Assembly (NCBI RefSeq): GCF_041227145.1
Contig: NZ_JBGFSP010000003.1
Location: 930,001 to 994,000 of the forward strand
DNA: 64,000 bases
Source: Bacteroides sp. AN502(2024)
GTDB lineage: Bacteria; Bacteroidota; Bacteroidia; Bacteroidales; Bacteroidaceae
Direction of reading: 5' to 3'
Position 1 is the first letter of the stretch, and the number at the start of each line of letters is the position of its first letter. A model generated the notes under the pieces. The model was given only the letters and a program-made list of their open reading frames with translations. It was not told the origin of the DNA and made no database searches. The translations under genes and the position numbers were made by a program. Positions 27,021-36,242 of the stretch are shown here, one piece after another.

Positions 27021-27893
27021 TTAGTTTAACGTAAACGTCTGCGAACCAATCAGATTTCCCCCTTCGAAAATATCCACACGATAGTTTCCGGCATACAGGA
27101 ATTCTTCTACATCCCAGAATACATTTACAGGTTGTTCTTCACCATTGTATTCGATATACTTCTTGATAGAGTAAGTCAAAGTACGGTTCTCATAGGAGAA
27201 CGTATCGGATGCACTCTTGGTCAGTACATCGTTATCCGGTTTAGTGATGCGGATATAAAGGGTACGTTCACCGTTTTCAGCAGTTATATTCTTCACGATC
27301 GTGAAACTGATAGCGAATTTTACCACATCTTTCACTTTCTTCGCTATTTTACCACGTTTGTTGCGTGGTTCAACACGAATATTAGTTGCATCCAACTGCG
27401 CTGCCAGCGTCACTTTCTTACTCAGGTTCTTCTTTTCTTCGGAAAGATTACTGATTTGCTGTGAAGCCTGATTATATTTTTGGGTCACTTCTGCTATGAC
27501 TTGTTTCTGTTGTGCAGTCAGTTTATTCAATGAGTCAATCTGGTTTATATAACCAATCATCACCTTACGCAAAGTAGCCAATTCTTTTTTCAAACGACGG
27601 ATTTCCGTTGCATTCGAGCTTTTCACCGTACGAAGTTCTTCCAGGAGACGTTGAGTTTTCAATTGTTCCTGCTCCAGTAATTGAGATAAAGAGTCATTAG
27701 AGATCGTCATCTTTAACTCATCATATTGTTGTGCAAAACGGGTATATTCGTTTTCCAGTTCTTCCTTATCTAATTGGAATTCCTGCACTAACTCCCGGTT
27801 AGCTTGTTTCTCGGTAAACAATAAATAAGTAACACCAATCATAGCTATCACCAAGACAGCCACGGCCGCAATAAGAAGGCTTTTTTTATTCAT
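27021..27893 (-). CDS. Membrane-anchored coiled-coil protein, function unknown
   Basis: The 290-residue protein has an N-terminal membrane helix (LLIAAVAVLVIAMIGVTYLL), then a long heptad-rich coiled coil from about 30 to 165, then a basic stretch (RNKRGKIAKKVKD) and a beta-rich C-terminal domain of about 110 residues ending GSQTFTLN. The layout suggests a periplasm-facing structural protein. The family was not recognised. A promoter with TACTTTTG (27922-27929) and CTTG at -33 (27949-27952) lies upstream. Confidence 0.75.
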   Translation of the reverse strand: MNKKSLLIAAVAVLVIAMIGVTYLLFTEKQANRELVQEFQLDKEELENEYTRFAQQYDELKMTISNDSLSQLLEQEQLKTQRLLEELRTVKSSNATEIRRLKKELATLRKVMIGYINQIDSLNKLTAQQKQVIAEVTQKYNQASQQISNLSEEKKNLSKKVTLAAQLDATNIRVEPRNKRGKIAKKVKDVVKFAISFTIVKNITAENGERTLYIRITKPDNDVLTKSASDTFSYENRTLTYSIKKYIEYNGEEQPVNVFWDVEEFLYAGNYRVDIFEGGNLIGSQTFTLN

Positions 27894-27921
27894 AGTTTCA
27901 GTTGTGAATTGATAACGTGCG

Positions 27922-27952
27922 CAAAAGTAATCATTTCGTGACAGAAGTCAAG
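27922..27952 (-). promoter_or_regulatory. Promoter of the coiled-coil protein gene
   Basis: The minus strand has CTTG, 19 bases, TACTTTTG, one mismatch from the Bacteroides consensus, 29 bases before the start codon. Confidence 0.65.
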
Positions 27953-28209
27953 CAGAAAAGCAGAGAGTTTTTTATAACTCCCTGCCAATCCATGTAATTT
28001 TAACTAATCACCCTATCAACCAACCTAAACCAGCAGGCGTCATTACAACCCAAGGATATTCGTTCGTAATCCTCCTTTTTCTTCAAAGGTAGAGAGGATG
28101 AAATATCAATCCCGGAATACATTCCGCTACGTACTTAAGATTCTCTACCAAGATACGCTCTTTACTTATTCCTCTGCCTACTATTATTAATTTCATTGCC
28201 TATTATTAC

Positions 28210-28305
28210 TTCGTTATACTATAGTCTCCCTTTCGGATAACTATAGTTATACGCAAGGGAGACTATAGTTATCCTTGCGTATAACTATAGTCAAACGAAG
28301 TAAGG
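28210..28305. repeat. Tandem array of four 22-base ACTATAGT units
   Basis: The palindrome ACTATAGT occurs at 28218, 28240, 28262 and 28284, exactly 22 bases apart. The unit tails alternate in orientation (CTCCCTT..., TATACGCAAGG, then the complement CCTTGCGTATA), so neighbouring units can also pair with each other. CTTCGTT (28210-28216) and AACGAAG (28294-28300) close the array as an inverted pair. It lies between the coiled-coil gene and mdh. The rest of 27930-28432 shows no gene. Confidence 0.88.
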
Positions 28306-28432
28306 GTAGCGAACGAAGTAAATCCGGATAGGCAAGCAATGATAAAAAAACAGCTTCTCTTGCCCTTGCTTTTCATCCTACCTATTATATTATGGGAAAG
28401 TTAGACCTTTAACTAAAATTATTACGGAAAAA

Positions 28433-28464
28433 TTTCTTTAATTAGGATTATCGTTGTAATTTTG
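28433..28464 (+). promoter_or_regulatory. mdh promoter
   Basis: TTTC (28433-28436), 20 bases, TAATTTTG (28457-28464). The -7 box is a full match. The start codon is 50 bases downstream. Confidence 0.65.
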
Positions 28465-28514
28465 TCGCGCTAAAAAGAGAAAACAAATTATCAACTTTTT
28501 AAATAGATAGTATT

Positions 28515-29456
28515 ATGTCAAAAGTAACCGTAGTAGGCGCAGGTAACGTAGGTGCTACATGTGCAAATGTACTTGCTTTTAATGAAGTAGCAGACGAAGT
28601 AGTAATGCTGGACGTTAAAGAAGGCGTTTCAGAAGGTAAAGCAATGGATATGATGCAGACAGCTCAATTGCTGGGCTTCGACACTACATTGGTAGGCTGC
28701 ACGAACGACTATGCTCAGACTGCTAACTCTGACGTTGTTGTGATTACTTCAGGTATTCCTCGTAAACCGGGTATGACTCGTGAAGAACTGATCGGTGTGA
28801 ACGCCGGTATCGTTAAATCGGTAGCGGAAAACCTGTTAAAATATTCTCCTGATGCAATCATTGTTGTTATCTCTAACCCGATGGATACAATGACTTATTT
28901 GGCATTGAAAGCTCTGGGCTTACCGAAGAACCGTGTGATCGGTATGGGTGGCGCTCTGGATAGCTCTCGCTTCAAATATTTCTTGTCTCAAGCTATCGGT
29001 TGCAACGCCAATGAAGTGGAAGGTATGGTTATCGGTGGTCACGGTGATACTACGATGATTCCTTTGACTCGCTTCGCTACTTACAAAGGTATGCCTGTAG
29101 CTAACTTCATTTCTGCAGAAAAATTGGAAGAAGTTGCTGCCGCTACAATGGTAGGTGGAGCCACACTGACCAAATTGCTGGGAACTTCCGCATGGTATGC
29201 ACCGGGTGCGGCAGGAGCATTCGTAGTTGAATCTATCCTTCACGACCAAAAGAAGATGATTCCTTGTTCAGTTTTATTGGAAGGCGAATACGGTGAATCA
29301 GATCTTTGCATCGGTGTTCCTGTAATCCTTGGCAAAAACGGTGTCGAAAAAATCGTTGAACTGAACCTGAACGAAGACGAAAAAGCGAAGTTCGCAGCTA
29401 GTGCAAAAGCTGTTCACGGAACCAACGCTGCTTTGAAAGAGGTCGGTGCTTTGTAA
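28515..29456 (+). CDS. mdh: Malate dehydrogenase
   Basis: The 313-residue protein has the NAD-binding start VVGAGNVGATCANVLA, the substrate-binding GIPRKPGMTREEL segment, VSNPMDTMTYLA and the catalytic GGHGDTTMIPLTR. The active-site loop with Arg after RKPGMTR marks malate rather than lactate as substrate. It interconverts malate and oxaloacetate in the reductive branch to succinate. The codons are strongly biased, as expected of a highly expressed gene. Confidence 0.96.
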   Translation: MSKVTVVGAGNVGATCANVLAFNEVADEVVMLDVKEGVSEGKAMDMMQTAQLLGFDTTLVGCTNDYAQTANSDVVVITSGIPRKPGMTREELIGVNAGIVKSVAENLLKYSPDAIIVVISNPMDTMTYLALKALGLPKNRVIGMGGALDSSRFKYFLSQAIGCNANEVEGMVIGGHGDTTMIPLTRFATYKGMPVANFISAEKLEEVAAATMVGGATLTKLLGTSAWYAPGAAGAFVVESILHDQKKMIPCSVLLEGEYGESDLCIGVPVILGKNGVEKIVELNLNEDEKAKFAASAKAVHGTNAALKEVGAL

Positions 29457-29480
29457 TTAATCCCCTTACTGTATATATCA

Positions 29481-29523
29481 AGAAAGGCTGTTCTTCACGA
29501 TGAGGGACGGCCTTCTTTCTTTT
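29481..29523 (+). terminator. Terminator after mdh
   Basis: AGAAAGGCTGT (from 29481) can pair with GACGGCCTTCT (near 29507-29517), followed by a T-rich stretch. The stem is imperfect. Confidence 0.6.
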
Positions 29524-29568
29524 CAACAGAATCTATCCTCACTATATTTCTAAAAAAAGCTAATTCGT

Positions 29569-29599
29569 TTTGAGTTCTCATAGAAAGCGCATACATTTG
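29569..29599 (+). promoter_or_regulatory. Promoter of the efflux operon
   Basis: TTTG (29569-29572), 19 bases, TACATTTG (29592-29599): full consensus. The leader to the tolC-type gene is about 120 bases long and holds no recognised element. Confidence 0.78.
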
Positions 29600-29728
29600 C
29601 ATCGTTGTTTATGCAATTATTGTCGAGGCCAACAAGTTCAAACAAACGGACCGCTCCAATAAACAAATCGCATAAGAACAGGGTTATTTAAAATAGAAGT
29701 ATTATCTTATTAATATACGCAAGATGCA

Positions 29729-31192
29729 ATGAAAAAAGTCTTTCTTTTGACAATTTTGTCAAGTCTCGCTTTTATAGGAAAAGCGCAGAACTTACTAAGT
29801 CTGGATAGTTGCCGTGCATTAGCTCTTGCCAACAACAAAGATTTGTTGATAAGCAATGAAAAAATAAATGCTGCTCATTATCAACGGAAAGCTGCATTTA
29901 CAAATTATCTGCCTAAATTCTCGGCAACCGGAGCTTACATGAGAAACCAGAAAGAGTTTTCACTATTAAACAATGACCAGAAAGCCGCGCTTTCGGGATT
30001 AGGAACGAATCTGGCCGGTCCCATCCAACAAGCTGCCACCGAGATTGCGACAGCACACCCGGACTTGGCACCCCTGATTTCCTCCCTAAGCGGAAAACTG
30101 GGAGTGGTGCTGCCCGCTCTCGATCAGGCGGGAAACTCTTTCGTGGATGCACTCCGCACAGACACCCGAAATGTCTATGCTGGCGCCATCACATTGACAC
30201 AACCTTTATACATGGGTGGAAAAATCCGGGCATACAACAAAATAACAAAGTATGCCGAAGAGTTGGCCCAAGAGCAACGTCACGGTGGCATGCAGGAAGT
30301 AATCATGAGCACAGATCAGGCTTATTGGCAAGTTATTTCACTGGTTAATAAAAAGAAATTGGCGGAAGGTTATTTAAAGCTTTTGCAACAGCTGGACAGC
30401 GATGTCGAGAAAATGATCAATGAAGGAGTAGCCACCAAAGCAGATGGTCTGTCTGTACGTGTTAAGGTAAATGAAGCGGAAATGACACTGACTAAAGTGG
30501 AGGACGGATTGAGTCTTGCACGAATGTTGTTGTGCCAACTATGTGGAATAGATCTCAGCTCTCCCATCACGCTGGCAGATGAAAATATGGAAGATATTCC
30601 ATTACTGACAACGGACCCTCATTTCGATCTATCCACCGCTTATGAGAATCGTCCGGAAATACGAAGCCTCGAATTGGCGACACAGATTTATAAACAGAAA
30701 GTAAATGTAACCCGTGCGGAGCATCTTCCATCTATCGCATTGATGGGCAATTACATGGTAACCAATCCTTCTGTCTTCAACAGCTTTGAAAACAAATTCA
30801 AAGGTATGTGGAATGTGGGAGTGATGGTACAAATACCGATATGGCACTGGGGAGAAGGTATTTATAAAACCAGAGCGGCAAAGGCCGAAGCCCGCATTGC
30901 CCAATATCAGCTTCAGGATGCACGTGAAAAAATAGAGTTACAGGTCAACCAGGCTGCATTCAAGGTAAAAGAAGCCGGTAAGAAACTGGTGATGTCCTCT
31001 AAAAATATGGAAAAAGCGGAAGAAAATCTACGCTATGCAACACTTGGTTTTAAAGAAGGAGTGATTGCCACCAGCAATGTTCTTGAAGCACAAACTGCGT
31101 GGTTGTCTGCTCATTCGGAAAAGATCGACGCACAAATAGATGTGAAGCTGACGGAGATTTATCTGAAGAAGTCTTTGGGAACACTGAAATAA
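29729..31192 (+). CDS. TolC-family outer-membrane efflux protein
   Basis: The 487-residue protein has a signal peptide (ends SLAFIGKA), and two long alpha-helical halves typical of TolC (SLDSCRALALANNKDLL at the start, and a second half from about 300 with AAKAEARIAQYQLQDAREKI). It would form the outer-membrane channel of the tripartite pump whose adaptor and permeases follow directly. Spacing to the next gene is 25 bases. Confidence 0.92.
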   Translation: MKKVFLLTILSSLAFIGKAQNLLSLDSCRALALANNKDLLISNEKINAAHYQRKAAFTNYLPKFSATGAYMRNQKEFSLLNNDQKAALSGLGTNLAGPIQQAATEIATAHPDLAPLISSLSGKLGVVLPALDQAGNSFVDALRTDTRNVYAGAITLTQPLYMGGKIRAYNKITKYAEELAQEQRHGGMQEVIMSTDQAYWQVISLVNKKKLAEGYLKLLQQLDSDVEKMINEGVATKADGLSVRVKVNEAEMTLTKVEDGLSLARMLLCQLCGIDLSSPITLADENMEDIPLLTTDPHFDLSTAYENRPEIRSLELATQIYKQKVNVTRAEHLPSIALMGNYMVTNPSVFNSFENKFKGMWNVGVMVQIPIWHWGEGIYKTRAAKAEARIAQYQLQDAREKIELQVNQAAFKVKEAGKKLVMSSKNMEKAEENLRYATLGFKEGVIATSNVLEAQTAWLSAHSEKIDAQIDVKLTEIYLKKSLGTLK

Positions 31193-31217
31193 TTGAAATC
31201 ATTTATAATCAAATAAT

Positions 31218-32210
31218 ATGGCACCTATAAAATCACAAAATAGCAATATGCTGCTTGCATTTCTTACTCTGCTGGGAGTTATAACAATCGTTGCTGTCGT
31301 TGGTTTCTTCATGCTCCGCAAAGGTCCTGAAATAATACAGGGACAGGCTGAAGTGACCGAATATCGCGTTTCAAGTAAAGTTCCGGGGCGTATACTGGAA
31401 TTTCGTGTGAAAGAAGGGCAAAGTGTTAATGCCGGAGATACGCTGGCCATTTTGGAAGCCCCTGAAGTGATAGCAAAAATGGAACAGGCACGTGCTGCTG
31501 AAGCAGCTGCACAAGCACAAAATGCAAAGGCAATCAAAGGCGCACGGGAGGAACAAATCCAGGCGGCTTATGAAATGTGGCAAAAAGCCCAAGCGGGTGT
31601 TACCATTGCCGAAAAATCATATCAACGTATCAAGAATCTCTACGAGCAGGGAGTGATGCCAGCACAGAAGTTAGATGAAGTGACTGCACAACGGGATGCA
31701 AGTATTGCTACAGAAAAGGCAGCCAAAGCACAATATACCATGGCGAAAAACGGAGCGGAACGTGAAGACAAGATGGCTGCGGAAGCTTTGGTAAACCGGG
31801 CGAAAGGAGCTGTTGCCGAAGTTGAATCGTATATAAAGGAGACTTATTTGATCGCTCCGGCTGCGGGAGAAGTCTCAGAGATCTTCCCGAAGGCAGGCGA
31901 ACTGGTGGGTACCGGTGCTCCTATCATGAATATTGCAGAACTCAACGATATGTGGGTAACATTCAATGTACGCGAAGATCTGCTCAAGAATCTGACGATG
32001 GGCTCGGAGTTCAAAGCGGTCATTCCTGCTCTGGATAATAAAGAAATCCGACTCAAAGTATATTATCTGAAAGATTTGGGCACTTATGCAGCCTGGAAAG
32101 CAACCAAAACAACCGGACAGTTCGATCTGAAAACATTCGAAGTGAAGGCTTCGCCGGTAGAGAAAGTGGAAAATCTCCGTCCGGGTATGTCCGTTATCAT
32201 TGACAAGTAA
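31218..32210 (+). CDS. HlyD/membrane-fusion adaptor protein
   Basis: The 330-residue protein has one N-terminal membrane helix (LLAFLTLLGVITIVAVVGFF), a lipoyl/barrel-sandwich half (VSSKVPGRILEFRVKEGQSV), a coiled coil (residues about 85-190, Ala and Glu rich) and the second half ETYLIAPAAGEVSEIFPKAG. It links the inner-membrane permeases to the TolC-like channel. Confidence 0.92.
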   Translation: MAPIKSQNSNMLLAFLTLLGVITIVAVVGFFMLRKGPEIIQGQAEVTEYRVSSKVPGRILEFRVKEGQSVNAGDTLAILEAPEVIAKMEQARAAEAAAQAQNAKAIKGAREEQIQAAYEMWQKAQAGVTIAEKSYQRIKNLYEQGVMPAQKLDEVTAQRDASIATEKAAKAQYTMAKNGAEREDKMAAEALVNRAKGAVAEVESYIKETYLIAPAAGEVSEIFPKAGELVGTGAPIMNIAELNDMWVTFNVREDLLKNLTMGSEFKAVIPALDNKEIRLKVYYLKDLGTYAAWKATKTTGQFDLKTFEVKASPVEKVENLRPGMSVIIDK

Positions 32211-32212
32211 CC

Positions 32213-33394
32213 ATGAGAGAGAGAAAAAAGAAATATATGGCTTTGTGGCAGGTCATGCAAAGAGAGTGCCGGCGATTGGTATCACGTCCGCTCTACCTCT
32301 TCTGCATGGTCATCGCCCCACTGTTTTGCTATATATTCTTCACCACTTTGATGGATTCGGGACTCCCAAAGGACCTTCCTGCGGGAGTAGTCGACATGGA
32401 TGATTCGTCTACTTCCCGTAACATTGTCCGCAATCTGGATGCTTTTTCACAGACAGGGGTTGTAGCTCATTATAGTAATGTGACGGATGCACGTATCGCC
32501 ATGCAAGAGGGAAAAATCTATGGATTCTTCTACCTCCCTAAAGGTTTATCGGCAGAGGCACAGAGCCAACGGCAGCCGACAATCTCCTTTTACACCAATT
32601 ATTCCTATCTGATTGCAGGCTCCCTATTGTTCAGAGACATGAAAATGATGGGAGAACTCACCTCCGGAGCTGCCGCCCGGACAATGCTGTATGCCAAAGG
32701 TGCTACGGAGGAGCAGGCTATGGCCTATCTGCAACCGATTGTAATTGATACACATCCACTAAATAATCCGTGGCTGAACTACTCGGTATACTTATGCAAT
32801 ACAATGATACCGGGGGTACTCATGCTATTGATATTTATGGTTACCGTTTATTCGATCGGTGTGGAAATCAAGGATCGTACTGCCCGCGAATGGTTACGGA
32901 TGAGCAACAGCTCCATTTACATTGCATTGACGGGGAAATTGCTACCCCACACTGTAATCTTTTTTATCATGGGGATATTTTATAATGTATACCTGTATGG
33001 ATTCCTGCATTTTCCTTGCAACAGCGGCATATTCCCGATGATATTTGCCACGCTGTGCCTCGTACTGGCCTCTCAATGTTGTGGCATTGTCATGATAGGA
33101 ACCCTGCCGACCCTACGCCTCGGATTAAGTTTCGCTTCCTTATGGGGAGTCATATCATTTTCCATTTCCGGCTTTTCATTCCCGGTCATGGCCATGCATC
33201 CTGTTTTACAGGCTTTGAGTAATCTATTCCCGTTGCGGCATTACTTCCTTATTTATGTCGATCAAGCGCTCAACGGATATAGCATGGCTTACTCATGGAG
33301 CAACTATATGGCACTATTAATATTTATGATGCTCCCCTTCTTTGTGATACATCGCCTGAAGGAGGCATTGGTTTACTATAAATATATACCCTAA
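32213..33394 (+). CDS. ABC-2 type permease (first)
   Basis: The 393-residue protein has an N-terminal membrane helix, a periplasmic domain of about 150 residues (DLPAGVVDMDDSSTSRNIVR) and five C-terminal helices, the YhhJ/YbhR-type layout of ABC-2 exporters. It starts 2 bases after the adaptor gene. No ATPase domain is present in this protein or in the operon. Confidence 0.88.
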   Translation: MRERKKKYMALWQVMQRECRRLVSRPLYLFCMVIAPLFCYIFFTTLMDSGLPKDLPAGVVDMDDSSTSRNIVRNLDAFSQTGVVAHYSNVTDARIAMQEGKIYGFFYLPKGLSAEAQSQRQPTISFYTNYSYLIAGSLLFRDMKMMGELTSGAAARTMLYAKGATEEQAMAYLQPIVIDTHPLNNPWLNYSVYLCNTMIPGVLMLLIFMVTVYSIGVEIKDRTAREWLRMSNSSIYIALTGKLLPHTVIFFIMGIFYNVYLYGFLHFPCNSGIFPMIFATLCLVLASQCCGIVMIGTLPTLRLGLSFASLWGVISFSISGFSFPVMAMHPVLQALSNLFPLRHYFLIYVDQALNGYSMAYSWSNYMALLIFMMLPFFVIHRLKEALVYYKYIP

Positions 33395-34660
33395 ATGAAA
33401 GATATAAAATTAAAAGATAAGATAGCCCAAGGCATCAATGACCTGTTTTATATCTGGAAGCGGGAGTTTCAGACAACTTTCCGCGACCAGGGTGTACTGA
33501 TATTCTTTATACTCGTCCCGTTAGGTTATCCGTTGCTGTATAGTTTCATCTATGACAACGAAGTAGTGCGTGAAGTTCCCGCTGTTGTTGTAGACGATTC
33601 ACATTCATCTCTGAGTCGTGAATATCTGCGCAAGGTAGATGCCACGCCCGATATTCAAATCGTCTCTTACTGTGCCGATATGGAAGAAGCCAAACAAATG
33701 CTGAAGAACCGGCGTGCGTATGGTATCATTTATATCCCTTCGGATTTCAGTGACAATATCGCCAAAGGAAAACAGACACAAGTGAGCATCTATTGCGATA
33801 TGAGTGGATTGTTGTATTATAAATCGATGCTGCTTGCCAACACTGCCGTTTCTCTGGATATGAACAGGGATATCAAAATTGTACGTAGCGGAAACACGAC
33901 CGACCGTCAGGATGAAATCACCGCCTATCCGATAGAATATGAAGAAATCTCCATCTTCAACCCTACTGCCGGATTCGCCGCTTTCCTGATTCCTGCTGTA
34001 TTGGTATTGATCATCCAACAGACATTGTTGCTCGGCATCGGTCTCGCAGCAGGCACAGCTCGTGAGAACAATAGATTTAAGGATCTTGTACCGATGAACC
34101 GTCATTACAACGGAACTTTACGAATTGTGTTAGGAAAAGGGTTGAGTTATTTCCTGATTTACATACTGGTAGCCTTTTATGTACTTTATGTAGTTCCAAG
34201 ATTGTTTAGCCTCAACCAAATCGGGCAACCCGGTTCGTTACTGTTGTTCGTTGTTCCCTATCTTGCGGCTTGTATTTTCTTTGCGATGACAGCTTCTATT
34301 GCCATTCGTAACCGGGAAACGTGTATGCTGATTTTTGTATTCACATCAGTCCCCTTGCTATTTATTTCCGGTATTTCCTGGCCGGGAGCAGCTATTCCTC
34401 CTTTTTGGAAGTATATATCCTACATCTTCCCCTCAACGTTTGGAATTAACGGCTTTGTAAAAATCAACAATATGGGAGCCACTCTCAGTGAAGTCGCTTT
34501 TGAATACAAAGCTTTATGGTTACAAGCTGGTATTTATTTCCTTACCACTTGTTGGGTATACCGCTGGCAAATACTGATGAGTCGCAAACATGTAATAGAG
34601 AGATACAAAGAGTTAAAAGAGAAGAAGACAAAAGGCTGTCTAACAGGTCTCAGCAATTAG
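33395..34660 (+). CDS. ABC-2 type permease (second)
   Basis: The 421-residue protein has the same layout as its neighbour: one helix, a periplasmic domain (VREVPAVVVDDSHSSLSREY), then five helices with SVPLLFISGISWPGAAIPPF. The ATG follows the previous stop directly. The two permeases would form a heterodimer, needing an ATPase from elsewhere. The stop codon lies inside an imperfect inverted repeat (34633-34709). Confidence 0.88.
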   Translation: MKDIKLKDKIAQGINDLFYIWKREFQTTFRDQGVLIFFILVPLGYPLLYSFIYDNEVVREVPAVVVDDSHSSLSREYLRKVDATPDIQIVSYCADMEEAKQMLKNRRAYGIIYIPSDFSDNIAKGKQTQVSIYCDMSGLLYYKSMLLANTAVSLDMNRDIKIVRSGNTTDRQDEITAYPIEYEEISIFNPTAGFAAFLIPAVLVLIIQQTLLLGIGLAAGTARENNRFKDLVPMNRHYNGTLRIVLGKGLSYFLIYILVAFYVLYVVPRLFSLNQIGQPGSLLLFVVPYLAACIFFAMTASIAIRNRETCMLIFVFTSVPLLFISGISWPGAAIPPFWKYISYIFPSTFGINGFVKINNMGATLSEVAFEYKALWLQAGIYFLTTCWVYRWQILMSRKHVIERYKELKEKKTKGCLTGLSN

Positions 34661-34709
34661 AAGTCGAGGGTGTGTAAAAATCGTTAAAATAGGATTTGTT
34701 GGACAGCCT
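34633..34709. repeat. 13-base inverted repeat around the permease stop codon
   Basis: AGGCTGTCTAACA (34633-34645) and TGTTGGACAGCCT (34697-34709) are complementary except for one base. The left arm is coding. Ends of this kind (AGGCTGTCyAACA) resemble mobile-element or dispersed-repeat borders, but no transposase remnant is visible. Confidence 0.5.
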
Positions 34710-34749
34710 CATTTAATAAGTCAGGACCACAAAAGAGGGATAAAAAAAT

Positions 34750-34784
34750 CCCTCGTTCCAAGAGAGTATGGAACGAGGGGTTTT
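34750..34784. terminator. Bidirectional terminator between efflux operon and barrel gene
   Basis: CCCTCGTTCC (34750-34759) pairs perfectly with GGAACGAGGG (34770-34779). It has TTTT on the plus side and AAAAAAA on the minus side, so it can end transcription from both directions. Confidence 0.85.
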
Positions 34785-34814
34785 AAAGATTATTATAAAG
34801 AGAGTATAATAAGT

Positions 34815-35465
34815 TTAGAACTTGTAGCCTACACCAATAGAGAAGTTCATGTTCTTCACGCTTGTTTTTTCTCCTTTAGCATTAATACCATCACAAAGTT
34901 TGGTCAATCCAAAGCTACCAGTCAAGTCTACAAAGAATTTGTTTATTTCATAAGCAACACCGACTCCAATACCCAAATCAAATTTCTTAGCAGCAGCGTA
35001 AATATCGCCATCTTCATCTTTAGTATCCTTGAAGATATCATACTTAACTTCAGCACTTTCCTCACCATCAGACCAGCTATTTTTAACCTTACCTCCAATA
35101 CCATATGCAAGATATGGACCAGCTTTAACTACAATATTCTGATTCTCTGCAACTGCAAATCTTGCAGCAGCCATGATAGGTAATTCCAAGTACATCGGAC
35201 TATAAGTAGATTCATATTTTTCGCCATTCTGGCTAAAATCCTGTTTTGCTCCTTTCGCAGAAAACATCAAAGATGGTTGAATAGACCACATTTCTGTGAA
35301 CTGATATTCCATTCCAACACCAACATTGAAACCTACTTTCATTGAACTTTCCTCCAAACCTGAAAGATTGCTCATGTTCATTCCCACTTTGGCATTCCAA
35401 GAAATCTGAGAATAAGAAACGATAGAAACCAGTGCAAATAGCACAAAAATCAACCCTTTTTTCAT
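34815..35465 (-). CDS. Outer-membrane beta-barrel protein (PorT-like)
   Basis: From the ATG at 35465 the protein has 216 residues with a signal peptide (MKKGLIFVLFALVSIVSYSQ) and alternating hydrophobic strands that end FSIGVGYKF, the aromatic C-terminus expected of a barrel. The sequence is of the PorT/Omp_b-brl_2 type, with no known ligand. An alternative start lies three codons upstream. The TATATTTG box at 35611-35618 (minus strand) would give a leader of about 130 bases. Confidence 0.85.
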   Translation of the reverse strand: MKKGLIFVLFALVSIVSYSQISWNAKVGMNMSNLSGLEESSMKVGFNVGVGMEYQFTEMWSIQPSLMFSAKGAKQDFSQNGEKYESTYSPMYLELPIMAAARFAVAENQNIVVKAGPYLAYGIGGKVKNSWSDGEESAEVKYDIFKDTKDEDGDIYAAAKKFDLGIGVGVAYEINKFFVDLTGSFGLTKLCDGINAKGEKTSVKNMNFSIGVGYKF

Positions 35466-35610
35466 ATCATTCATTTTTTAGTTTGCCTTCCTCTTCCCTT
35501 TTGGTTGGCATTATTAATTAATAGTTATGTTAAAGTGCGAGGGAATTATTCGCAACCGATTAAAGTATTGAAACGCACCCTTTCGTATTTTAACGTATAT
35601 TTTGCAGCCG

Positions 35611-35618
35611 CAAATATA
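35611..35618 (-). promoter_or_regulatory. Probable -7 box of the barrel protein gene
   Basis: The minus strand reads TATATTTG. The -33 region is AT-rich without a TTTG. The remaining DNA between 35475 and 35800 shows no gene. Confidence 0.45.
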
Positions 35619-35799
35619 ATTCATTTATTTTATATAAAAATTCTTGAGAGGCCATTTTTTTGTATAAAGGTTATTAAATAGTGACTATATAAAAGAATGT
35701 TCATCCGGTCTTTTTTATGCTTAAATGATTTCCGAGCAACCATACGATCCAAATATTCTTGCAAAATTTACACATTTGCAATTATTAACCGGCTAGTTA

Positions 35800-35843
35800 T
35801 TGACAATTTACGAAACATTCGTAAATTTGCGAAGTATTCGTAA
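35800..35843 (+). promoter_or_regulatory. blaI-type promoter with two overlapping operators
   Basis: Two dyads, TTACGAAacaTTCGTAA (35808-35824) and TTGCGAAgtaTTCGTAA (35827-35843), are centred 19 bases apart. The -7 box TAAATTTG (35822-35829) lies across both. A partial -33 (ATTG) ends at 35802. This is the arrangement expected for a BlaI/MecI-type repressor that blocks its own promoter. Confidence 0.85.
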
Positions 35844-35858
35844 TTAAACAATATATCC

Positions 35859-36224
35859 ATGGAAAAGTTAACTATACAAGAAGAAGAAGCAATGATCTAC
35901 ATTTGGGAGTTACAATGCTGTTTCGTAAAAGACATTGTTGCAAAGTATACACAACCGGCACCTCCTTATACCACAGTAGCATCTATCGTAAAGAATCTCG
36001 AGCGGAAAGGATATGTTACACCGAAACGTGTGGGTAATACCTACCAATATACTCCTGCCATTCAAGAAAATGAATATAAACGCCATTTTATGAGTGGCGT
36101 AGTTCGCAACTACTTTGAGAACTCTTACAAAGAAATGGTTTCTTTCTTTGCCAAAGACCAGAAAATTTCGACCGATGATCTCAAAGATATTATCGAACTT
36201 ATTGAAAAAGGAAAAGAAAATTAA
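35859..36224 (+). CDS. BlaI/MecI/CopY family transcriptional repressor
   Basis: The 121-residue protein has the family winged-helix domain: LTIQEEEAMIYIWELQ, then PAPPYTTVASIVKNLERKGYV (recognition helix) and GNTYQYTPAI (wing), followed by a dimerisation tail. It should bind the two dyads at 35808-35843 and be cleaved when the adjacent M56 protein is activated. The gene starts 15 bases after the second operator. Confidence 0.93.
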   Translation: MEKLTIQEEEAMIYIWELQCCFVKDIVAKYTQPAPPYTTVASIVKNLERKGYVTPKRVGNTYQYTPAIQENEYKRHFMSGVVRNYFENSYKEMVSFFAKDQKISTDDLKDIIELIEKGKEN

Positions 36225-36242
36225 TAGGAAACATTCATCACC

